This document shows, piece after piece, positions 1-5,527 of a DNA stretch of 6,512 nucleotides. Below the pieces are notes generated by a model. The model was given only the letters and a program-made list of their open reading frames with translations, had not been told where the DNA came from and made no database searches. Source of the stretch: an uncultured Variovorax sp. (lineage in GTDB: Bacteria > Pseudomonadota > Gammaproteobacteria > Burkholderiales > Burkholderiaceae); the NCBI GenBank assembly GCA_946478645.1, contig CAMLCW010000289.1, forward strand, positions 1 to 6,512. Direction: 5' to 3'. The translations under genes were made by a program, and so were the position numbers. The stretch's first letter is position 1, and every line of letters starts with the position of its first letter.

Positions 1-2269
1 GCGTGGTGAAGCGCGCGCCATCGATCTCGAGCGAGGCCGCGAGCAGGCCGCGCAGGTTGGCGAGCGCGCCCTGCCGCAGGGGCGGCGGCATGGCGGCGCC
101 GAAGCGGGCCAGCACGTCGCCGTCGTGGAAGATCGCATCGAGCGCATCGTGCGGCGGCAGGGTCACGAGCCAGCGCTGCCAGCGCTTGAGCCGGATGCCG
201 GCCTCGACCAGCGCCGGCGGCAGGCCCTCGCCCTTCTGCAGCAGCCCGAACCAGCTCACGGACGACTGCTCGCGGTGCCGCAATGCCAGTTGCACCAGCG
301 CCTCGTCGTCGATGCCGAACAGCGGCGACTTCAGCGCACGCGCCAGCGACAGGTCGTGCGCGGGCGAGACCAGTGCATCGATCAGCGCCACCACGTCCTG
401 CACCTCGGGCGCGTCGTGCAGTTCGTTCTTCTCGGGCTGCTGCACGGGGATGTGAAGGCTGCGCAGCGCGTCCTGCATGGCCGCGAGCCGGCTGCGCCGG
501 CGCGCGAGCACCATGATCTGCCGCGGCGCCGTGCCGTCAGCGATGCACTGCGCGATCCAGCGCGCAGCCTGCTCGCACTCCTTCTGCAGCAACTGCTCCT
601 CGGGCAGCACGCGCGGCGTGACGAGGCTGTCGCGCCAATGCAGCATGCCCTCTTCCGGCGGTGACCCTGCATCAGCCGCGGCCGCCTCGAGCGCGTCGCG
701 TTCGATGGGCGGCAGCTTGAGCAGTTCGCCTTCGTCGCGGCGCTCGGTGGTGTGGGCACGGAAGCCGTCGAACTCGCCTGCCTGCTGCGCGGCGAGCATG
801 GCCTGGTTGACCAGCCCGACCACCGCACGCGCGTTGCGGTGCGTGTGGTCGCAGTTGAGCAGTTCTCCGCCGAGGCCCTCGCGCACGAACTTCTTCGCGG
901 CGATGAACACCTGCGGCTCGGCGCGGCGAAAGCGATAGATGCTCTGCTTCGGATCGCCGACGATGAAGACGCGCGGCGCGCGCCCGCCCGCGCCGGTGTA
1001 GGCACTGAGCCAGCCGTAGAGCGCCTGCCATTGCAGCGGGTTGGTGTCCTGGAATTCGTCGATGAGCAGGTGCGCCACGCGCGCATCGAGCCGCTCCTGC
1101 ACCCAGCCCGACAGCGCCGACTGGCCGAGCAGCAGTTGCGCGGCCTGCTCGACGTCGTTCATGTCGACCCAGCCGTGGGCCCGCTTGACCTGTGCGAACG
1201 CCTCGATCAGCAGCCGCGTGAGCCGCGTCATGCGCTGCTGGTAGAGCCAGGCCGCATGCTGCGCCTGCGCGGCGCAGAGCGTCTGCAGTTCGGCCTCGGC
1301 CTCCTGCGCGGCGGGAAACTTCTGCAGGTTCTTGTTGAGGCGGTCTTCGGTCGCGACGAAGAAGTTCTTGCGCAGGTGCGCGAGCGCGGCCGCGAGCGAC
1401 GCGCGCGCGGGCTCGCCGCTGCCGAACACGTCGAGGATCGCCTCGGCGGCCTTCTGCGGCGTCTTGTTGGCCTCGCGACCGAGCGCGGCGGCGCGGTCGA
1501 GCCAGCGCCGCCGGGCGGCCTCGCCGCGCAGTGCGTCGGTCGGCTCGTCGAGCCCGGCCAGCGATGGATGGTGCACGCCGAAAGGTTCCACCGCCGAGGC
1601 GGGATCCGACAGCGAGAACTCGACCCGCCGCGTGAGCGCTTCGCCGAGCGCCTTGGCGGTCTGCGAGCGGCCATAGGTGGCGACCACGGCGTAATAGTCG
1701 GCCAAGGCCTGCGGGTCGGCCGTCACGGCTTCGAAGAACGGGCGCCAGGTGCGCGCGCGCGCCTCGGCATCGTCCTCGAGCAGTTCGTAGTTCGCGGGCA
1801 GGCCGAGTTCACGCAGCACCGCGAGCGGCGCATTGCGCAGCAGGCCCGCAAACCAGGCATGGAAGGTGCGAAATTGCACCGGCCGCCCGCCTTCGAGCAG
1901 GCGCCGGTAGAGGCCCTGCAGCCGCGGCACGGCGGCCAGCGCGGCATCGGGCGCGACACCGCGGACCACGAGCTCGCGCACCAGCATCTCGGGGCTGCAT
2001 TCCGCGAACTGCGCGAGCCATTGATCGAGCCGCTCGCGCATCTCGCCCGCGGCCTTCTTGGTGAAGGTGATCGCAAGAATCTCGTGCGGCTCGCAGGCCG
2101 CGTCGCCCTCTTCGAGCAGCGCGCGCAGGATGCGCGAGACCAGCATCCAGGTCTTGCCCGCGCCCGCGCAGGCCTCGACCGCGACCGAGCGCCGCGGATC
2201 GCAGGCGACGGTGTAGAACGCCTCGCGCGTGACGTGGCGGCCGTTGTGTTCGTAGGCAGCACCGTTCAT
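1..2269 (-). CDS. AddA/RecB-type UvrD-family ATP-dependent helicase, 3' end off window
   Basis: Seen: an open frame of 756 codons from ATG at 2269 down to base 2, with no stop; the C-terminus lies outside the window. Superfamily 1A helicase motifs appear in order: Walker A ACAGAGKT (residues 33-40), motif Ia TFTKKAAGEMRERL (68-81), RTFHAWF (134-140), Walker B LIDEFQDT (402-409), motif III GDPKQSIYRFR (438-448), an arginine-containing HRN segment (R478), and VLARRRSR (587-594). The wide gap between motifs Ia and II suits the AddA/RecB group better than compact UvrD or Rep. Known of the family: a 3'-5' translocase that unwinds double-strand breaks, usually with a C-terminal nuclease domain; that part is not visible here. 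The start is supported by GGGAGG six bases upstream and by the ATGA overlap with the preceding nuclease gene. Inference: AddA partner of that AddB-like protein, in the cytoplasm. A RecB assignment is less likely because the partner has AddB hallmarks. No gene symbol is given because the nuclease half cannot be inspected. Confidence 0.93.
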   Translation of the reverse strand, partial: MNGAAYEHNGRHVTREAFYTVACDPRRSVAVEACAGAGKTWMLVSRILRALLEEGDAACEPHEILAITFTKKAAGEMRERLDQWLAQFAECSPEMLVRELVVRGVAPDAALAAVPRLQGLYRRLLEGGRPVQFRTFHAWFAGLLRNAPLAVLRELGLPANYELLEDDAEARARTWRPFFEAVTADPQALADYYAVVATYGRSQTAKALGEALTRRVEFSLSDPASAVEPFGVHHPSLAGLDEPTDALRGEAARRRWLDRAAALGREANKTPQKAAEAILDVFGSGEPARASLAAALAHLRKNFFVATEDRLNKNLQKFPAAQEAEAELQTLCAAQAQHAAWLYQQRMTRLTRLLIEAFAQVKRAHGWVDMNDVEQAAQLLLGQSALSGWVQERLDARVAHLLIDEFQDTNPLQWQALYGWLSAYTGAGGRAPRVFIVGDPKQSIYRFRRAEPQVFIAAKKFVREGLGGELLNCDHTHRNARAVVGLVNQAMLAAQQAGEFDGFRAHTTERRDEGELLKLPPIERDALEAAAADAGSPPEEGMLHWRDSLVTPRVLPEEQLLQKECEQAARWIAQCIADGTAPRQIMVLARRRSRLAAMQDALRSLHIPVQQPEKNELHDAPEVQDVVALIDALVSPAHDLSLARALKSPLFGIDDEALVQLALRHREQSSVSWFGLLQKGEGLPPALVEAGIRLKRWQRWLVTLPPHDALDAIFHDGDVLARFGAAMPPPLRQGALANLRGLLAASLEIDGARFTT

Positions 2270-4845
2270 GCCCGGCCTCCCGCAACGATGGGCGCAGCAT
2301 CGGCCCAGAAGTCCTTGCGGCAGAGGCCGCGCGCCGCGCAGTACTCGCACACCGCGCCTTCGCCCAGCGGGGGTAACGGCGCGCCTTCGGCGATGCGCGT
2401 GAAGTCGTCGAGGATGCCGGCCACGAGCACGTCGCGCGCCGGCCCGACCAGCGGCTGCTCCACGGTCTGCGTGCCCGACGATTTCTCGCCGACGTTGACG
2501 TACGCGGCGCGCAAGGTGTCGTCGGCCAGCAGCGCCGCATAGAACGCGAGCTGGGTGTCTTCGGCAGGGTCCTTCACGCGCTCCTTGGTGACCGCGGCCG
2601 ACTCCGTCTTGTAGTCGATCACGAAGGCCTGGCCGTCGGGCATCCGGTCGATGCGGTCGAGCCGGCCGACGAGTTGCAGCTGGCCGAGCGGCAGTTCCTT
2701 CCAGGGCTCGGATTCATCGAAGGCCGCGCCGCTCGCCTCGTGACCCGCGAGCCACTGCAGGTAGCCGTCGCGCACCGCCGGCCAGGCCGCGGCGAAAGGC
2801 AGGAACTCGGCGTCCGAAAGCGCGAACTCGCGCGTGGCGCGCTCCGACGCTGCGGTGATGAGCGCTGCGCGTTCGGCCGCGTCGCTGGTGGGCGAGGCCT
2901 TGAGGGCCTCATGGAAATGACCCAGCACCGCATGCAGCCAGTTGCCGAAGTCGCGCTTGTCGACCTCGGCGTCGAGCTCGTCGGCGCTGCGCAGGCCCAG
3001 CTGGCGCAACGCGAAGAAGCGGTACGGGCAGCGGCGCAAGTCGTCGTAGACGCTGGTCGAGATGTTCTTCAGCGGCAGCAGCGCGCCTGAGGGTGTCGGA
3101 TAGGGCGTGGGGTCGAGCGCGACGTCGCGCGGTGTGCGTGGATCGTCCGCCGCCTGCAGTGCGTGGCCGAGCTGCAGCGCCTGCACGAGCGGGCTCGGAC
3201 GGACCGGCTCGCCGCTGGCGTCCGACTGGCGCCAGAGCACCTCGCAGTTCGGGTTGCACAGCGCCGCGGCCCAGGCCGCGCGCTGCGCGGCCTCGAGCGT
3301 CTCGCGTGCCGCGAGCCCGAGTTCCGCGCGCTGCGCAGCGCTCCAGTTGCCGGGCGGCTCGGGCGATGCGGGCAGGCGCCGGTCGTCGCAGCCCGGGATC
3401 ACCACGGCGGCAAAGGCGCGGCCCAGCAGCTGGTGCAGCGGCAGCACCACCACCTGGGGCACGTCGCTGCCCGCCGGGGGCACGAAGCTCGCATCTTCGA
3501 GCACGTCGCGGACCCAGGCAGTGAACTCGGCCAGCGTGTGGCGTCCACCCGGGAAATCACCCTCCTCGCCGTGCGCGTCAACATCGAGCCAGAGCGCGGC
3601 GATCACCTTCGCGCCCGCCATATCGTCCGCGAGCGGGGCCCATTGGCCGCTGGCGTCGAGCAGTTCGCGCAACGCACGCAGCCAGTCGGCCAGCGGCCTC
3701 GCCCGCGCCATGGCCATGCGGCGGCCTTCGATGCCCTCGGTGAACGCGAGCAAGGCCACGTCCTGCGGCCTTTCGCTGCGCGCGACCTGCGCGCACCAGG
3801 CCGACCATTCGCGCACGCCTTCGCGCCGCAGCCGCGCCTCGAGCGCCTGCACGGCCATTGCATCGCCATCGGCGCCGCTCTTGAGCCATTCGAGCACCGC
3901 GTCGCTGCCGGCGTCGTGGGCGCAGGCGCGCAGCGCGCTCATCAGCACGGCGGCGGCGCGCGTGGTGGACAGCTTCCATCCGGTCTCGTCGTGCGCCACC
4001 ACGCCCCGCGCCTGCAACTGCGCCCCGATGCGGCGCGTGAGCGCGCGGTCGGTCGCGATCAGCGCGACCGGCGCGCGGTCCTCGGCCAGGTGCCGCAGCA
4101 CGCAGGCGGCCGCAAGCTGGGCCTCGTCCTCGGCATCGGCGGCCACATGCGCGCCGACCGCCGCGGCCGCGGGCGCCGTGGGCACCAGCGACAGATGCAC
4201 CGCGCGAGCGCCCCAGAGCCCGCACAGCGTCTGCGTCAGCGGATCGGCCTGGAAGCCCTCGAGCGCGATCAGCGCATCGACCTGCGTGCGCACGCCTTCC
4301 CGCAGCAGCACGTCGGTCGCGTAAGCCGAATTGGCGGCCCACGCCACGGCCACGCGGACCAGCGCGCTCTCGAGGCGGAACCACTCCGATTCGCTGCCCG
4401 CGTCGGCGACGCGCGACGCGCGCTGCGCCCATTCCGTGCCGCGCGCGTCGGGTGCTGTCGCGGCCGCGAGCGGCGCGAGCTGGTAAGCCAGCTCGACCAC
4501 GCGGCCCGCGAGCGCAAAACGCTCCGCAGCGAAGCCGGCCTGCGACAGCAGCGCCTGTGCGGTGACGAGGTCGCGCGCCATGTCGAATGCGATGTCGTAG
4601 CCGGTGGGCAGAAAGCCTTCGAGGCTGCGCGCCCAGTTGCGCGTGGTCTCGAAGCGCGGCGCAAAGCCGGCCTGGCCGCAGCGAGACCACATTGCATGCG
4701 CCACGCCCATGAGCTGCGCATAGGGCACCAGCACCACCGTGCGTGCCGCATGCAGCCCGCGTTCGGCGACGACGCGCGCGATGCGCGCGATCACGCCGTC
4801 GGCGGGGTCGCACCACAGGGCCTGGACGGGGTGTCCTTCGTTCAT
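2266..4845 (-). CDS. AddB-like PD-(D/E)XK nuclease, recombination-repair subunit
   Basis: A complete 859-residue protein. Seen in the C-terminal third: an FGNWLHAVL segment (G634, H638), GRLDRID with acidic D730, VIDYKT (742-747, D744 and K746), and QLAFY (Q765, Y769). These make up the core of a PD-(D/E)XK (RecB-like) nuclease. Four cysteines frame that domain: C606 in RRCPYRFF, then C833, C836 and C842 (CX2CX5C), the arrangement known to hold the AddB 4Fe-4S cluster. The middle resembles inactive SF1 helicase folds: ALIATDRALTRRIG, DETGWKLSTT (286-295) and VVIPGCDDRRLP (around 480-492). The N-terminus (ETTRNWAR, 66-73) shows no Walker A. Known of the family: AddB degrades one strand and scans for recombination hotspots while AddA drives unwinding. 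At 859 residues it is shorter than Bacillus AddB, which is over 1100. The start at 4845 has only a weak GAGAG at 4849-4853. It overlaps the helicase gene by four bases and is transcribed divergently from trxA. Identification as an AddB-type nuclease is firm; the exact subfamily is inferred. Confidence 0.92.
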   Translation of the reverse strand: MNEGHPVQALWCDPADGVIARIARVVAERGLHAARTVVLVPYAQLMGVAHAMWSRCGQAGFAPRFETTRNWARSLEGFLPTGYDIAFDMARDLVTAQALLSQAGFAAERFALAGRVVELAYQLAPLAAATAPDARGTEWAQRASRVADAGSESEWFRLESALVRVAVAWAANSAYATDVLLREGVRTQVDALIALEGFQADPLTQTLCGLWGARAVHLSLVPTAPAAAAVGAHVAADAEDEAQLAAACVLRHLAEDRAPVALIATDRALTRRIGAQLQARGVVAHDETGWKLSTTRAAAVLMSALRACAHDAGSDAVLEWLKSGADGDAMAVQALEARLRREGVREWSAWCAQVARSERPQDVALLAFTEGIEGRRMAMARARPLADWLRALRELLDASGQWAPLADDMAGAKVIAALWLDVDAHGEEGDFPGGRHTLAEFTAWVRDVLEDASFVPPAGSDVPQVVVLPLHQLLGRAFAAVVIPGCDDRRLPASPEPPGNWSAAQRAELGLAARETLEAAQRAAWAAALCNPNCEVLWRQSDASGEPVRPSPLVQALQLGHALQAADDPRTPRDVALDPTPYPTPSGALLPLKNISTSVYDDLRRCPYRFFALRQLGLRSADELDAEVDKRDFGNWLHAVLGHFHEALKASPTSDAAERAALITAASERATREFALSDAEFLPFAAAWPAVRDGYLQWLAGHEASGAAFDESEPWKELPLGQLQLVGRLDRIDRMPDGQAFVIDYKTESAAVTKERVKDPAEDTQLAFYAALLADDTLRAAYVNVGEKSSGTQTVEQPLVGPARDVLVAGILDDFTRIAEGAPLPPLGEGAVCEYCAARGLCRKDFWADAAPIVAGGRA
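2276..2281 (-). promoter_or_regulatory. Ribosome binding site of the AddA-like helicase gene
   Basis: On the minus strand GGGAGG lies six bases before the ATG at 2269, inside the last codons of the upstream AddB-like gene. It is a strong Shine-Dalgarno match and fixes the start of the helicase. Together with the 4-base stop/start overlap (ATGA, 2266-2269) it suggests translational coupling and near-equal synthesis of the two subunits. Confidence 0.75.
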
Positions 4846-4860
4846 GTTCTCTCGGGGGAT

Positions 4861-4891
4861 TGGGAAGCGTGGGGAAAGCGTGGGAAGAGCG
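4861..4891. repeat. Three imperfect tandem 9-11 bp repeats in the addB-like leader
   Basis: The plus strand reads TGGGAAGCG (4861-4869), TGGGGAAAGCG (4870-4880) and TGGGAAGAGCG (4881-4891) directly adjoining one another. The units differ by one or two inserted or changed bases. They sit 16-46 bases upstream of the AddB-like start, so in that transcript they would be a pyrimidine-rich leader (CGC...TTCCCA units). They may be a simple slippage product or a binding site; nothing in the sequence decides between these. Confidence 0.5.
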
Positions 4892-4908
4892 TCGCACCAA
4901 GGGCTTTT

Positions 4909-4925
4909 GCTATCGGCGCCATAGC
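4909..4925. repeat. Small inverted repeat GCTAT-N7-ATAGC in the divergent intergenic region
   Basis: Arms GCTAT (4909-4913) and ATAGC (4921-4925) are perfectly complementary around a 7-base spacer, CGGCGCC, which itself includes the palindrome GGCGCC. It lies between the divergent AddB-like and trxA genes. From memory, short hairpins with TGCTAT/ATAGC arms recur in intergenic DNA of Comamonadaceae, so this may be one degenerate copy of such a dispersed element. An operator is the alternative. There is no T-tract, so it is not an intrinsic terminator. Confidence 0.4.
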
Positions 4926-4955
4926 GTTCCGCCAGCCACGCCGCCCCTTGGTTTC

Positions 4956-4964
4956 TGTCACAAT
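4956..4964 (+). promoter_or_regulatory. Candidate trxA promoter, extended -10 (TGTCACAAT)
   Basis: TG-T-CACAAT has the TGn spacing of an extended -10 element, with hexamer CACAAT at 4959-4964. No good -35 hexamer is visible 16-18 bases upstream, which is common for extended -10 promoters. Transcription would start near 4971, giving a leader of about 44 bases before trxA. Nearly the same nine bases (TGTCATAAT) precede rho, which strengthens the call. The segment also contains a GTCA-CAA-TGAC inverted repeat (4957-4967), so regulator binding is an alternative reading. Confidence 0.45.
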
Positions 4965-5002
4965 GACCAGCACTTTAGCTGCACCGAAACCTCTCCGCGC
5001 AC

Positions 5003-5007
5003 AAGGA
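5003..5007 (+). promoter_or_regulatory. Ribosome binding site of trxA
   Basis: AAGGA lies seven bases before the ATG at 5015, at good spacing. It supports this start, which also gives the usual thioredoxin N-terminus. Confidence 0.75.
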
Positions 5008-5014
5008 CACATCC

Positions 5015-5347
5015 ATGGCCAGCGACCTGATCAAACACATCTCCGATTCCTCGTTCGAAGCCGACGTGCTCAAGTCCAGCCAGCCCGTGCTGGTCGACTA
5101 CTGGGCCGAATGGTGCGGCCCCTGCAAGATGATCGCCCCGATCCTCGACGAGGTCTCGACCGCCTACGAAGGCAAGCTGCAGATCGCCAAGATGAACGTC
5201 GACGAGAACCGCGACATCCCCGCCAAGTTCGGCATCCGCGGCATTCCCACGCTGATGTTGTTCAAGGACGGCCAACTGGCCGCCACCAAGGTCGGCGCGA
5301 TGAGCAAGGCGCAGCTCACCGCGTTCATCGACCAGCAACTCGCCTGA
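5015..5347 (+). CDS. trxA: Thioredoxin 1 (TrxA)
   Basis: A 110-residue cytoplasmic protein, the usual size of a single-domain thioredoxin. Seen: the active site WCGPC (residues 33-37, redox cysteines C34 and C37), buried acid D28 in [10 protein letters not shown]59, the cis-proline loop GIPT (P78), and the LMLFKDG strand followed by a glycine in [10 protein letters not shown]. All key residues align with E. coli thioredoxin 1 with a constant shift of two. Known role: a general dithiol reductant, recharged by thioredoxin reductase, that supplies electrons to ribonucleotide reductase, peroxiredoxins, methionine sulfoxide reductases and PAPS reductase. There is no signal peptide or membrane segment. 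It is followed after 12 bases by a strong terminator and then rho; trxA next to rho is a conserved pairing in proteobacteria. It has its own candidate promoter and Shine-Dalgarno, so it is probably a single-gene transcript. Nothing is odd in the sequence. Confidence 0.98.
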   Translation: MASDLIKHISDSSFEADVLKSSQPVLVDYWAEWCGPCKMIAPILDEVSTAYEGKLQIAKMNVDENRDIPAKFGIRGIPTLMLFKDGQLAATKVGAMSKAQLTAFIDQQLA

Positions 5348-5359
5348 TGCCATTCGGGC

Positions 5360-5396
5360 GGCCAGCGCGCCACGCGCTGGCCTTTGCGCTTTTTTT
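5360..5396 (+). terminator. Intrinsic terminator after trxA
   Basis: A perfect 10-bp GC-rich stem (GGCCAGCGCG at 5360-5369 with CGCGCTGGCC at 5373-5382) closes a 3-base loop. It is followed by TTT, then GCGC, then seven T (5390-5396). It lies 12 bases after the trxA stop. The T-run is interrupted close to the stem, but stem strength and position make termination very likely. There is no T-run on the other strand, so it works in one direction only. Confidence 0.88.
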
Positions 5397-5398
5397 CC

Positions 5399-5407
5399 TG
5401 TCATAAT
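5399..5407 (+). promoter_or_regulatory. Candidate rho promoter, extended -10 (TGTCATAAT)
   Basis: TG-T-CATAAT is a good extended -10 element (hexamer 5402-5407, five of six matches to TATAAT). It begins 2 bases after the T-run of the trxA terminator. No clear -35 is present: 16-18 bases upstream lies the terminator stem itself. A start near 5414 would give a leader of about 114 bases. Its similarity to the trxA element argues that both are real sigma-70-type promoters. Confidence 0.6.
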
Positions 5408-5413
5408 CTCCCG

Positions 5414-5527
5414 CAGATCACCGGATCTTCCAGGTCCGGTCGAGTTCCCCGGTTTGTGCGGCAGCTCTCGCCGCACTTCAAACCTCCCCCCGTTTGTTCG
5501 ATCGATTACCCCGCGAGGGGTCATTCC
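5414..5527 (+). promoter_or_regulatory. Structured 5' leader of rho
   Basis: About 114 bases between the promoter candidate and the rho ATG, with no coding content that I recognise. Three hairpins can form. The first is ACCGGA/TCCGGT (5420-5425 with 5435-5440, 9-base loop). The second is a 12-bp stem, GGTTT plus GTGCGGC (5451-5462) with GCCGCAC (5470-5476) and AAACC (5480-5484), with a 3-base bulge. The third is ACCCC-GCGA-GGGGT (5508-5521). Between the second and third is an unpaired C/T-rich run including six C (5486-5491). Known: E. coli rho is autoregulated through Rho-dependent attenuation in its leader. Inference: this leader could serve the same purpose, with the C-rich run as a Rho loading site. 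No pairing has been tested. Confidence 0.5.
5508..5521 (+). promoter_or_regulatory. Hairpin with GNRA-type loop enclosing the rho ribosome binding site
   Basis: A 5-bp stem ACCCC/GGGGT closes the tetraloop GCGA, which fits the stable GNRA class. The likely Shine-Dalgarno bases GAGG (5515-5518) fall in the loop and 3' arm, nine bases before the rho ATG. No better ribosome site is present, so folding would partly mask it and could limit rho translation. The upstream CCTC (5483-5486) could compete for the same GAGG. Confidence 0.45.

Noticed and set aside
752..2542. A 596-codon open frame on the plus strand opposite the helicase gene
   Set aside because: It uses the same codon phase as the helicase gene, read backwards. 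GC-rich bias at third positions removes stops from that antisense frame. It is low in complexity (Arg, Leu, Glu, Gly, Ala), shows no family motif and straddles two real genes.
3107..4324. A 405-codon plus-strand frame rich in Ser and Ala
   Set aside because: It is an antisense shadow of the AddB-like gene, with low-complexity composition and no motif.
3578..4900. A 440-codon minus-strand frame overlapping the AddB-like gene in another phase
   Set aside because: It is Arg-rich nonsense-like protein typical of an out-of-frame reading of GC-rich DNA. The 2266-4845 frame carries the real motifs.
4846..5014. A promoter for the AddB-like gene on the minus strand
   Set aside because: Weak boxes such as TTGTGC and TAAAGT can be picked out, but none has both acceptable hexamers at 16-18 base spacing, so I do not report one.
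3163..5406. A 747-codon open frame on the plus strand crossing the AddB-like gene, the intergenic region and trxA
   Set aside because: It runs antisense to a gene with intact nuclease motifs, then through trxA in a different frame. It has no recognisable domain and is rich in Arg, Ala, Gly and Pro, as expected of a shadow frame.
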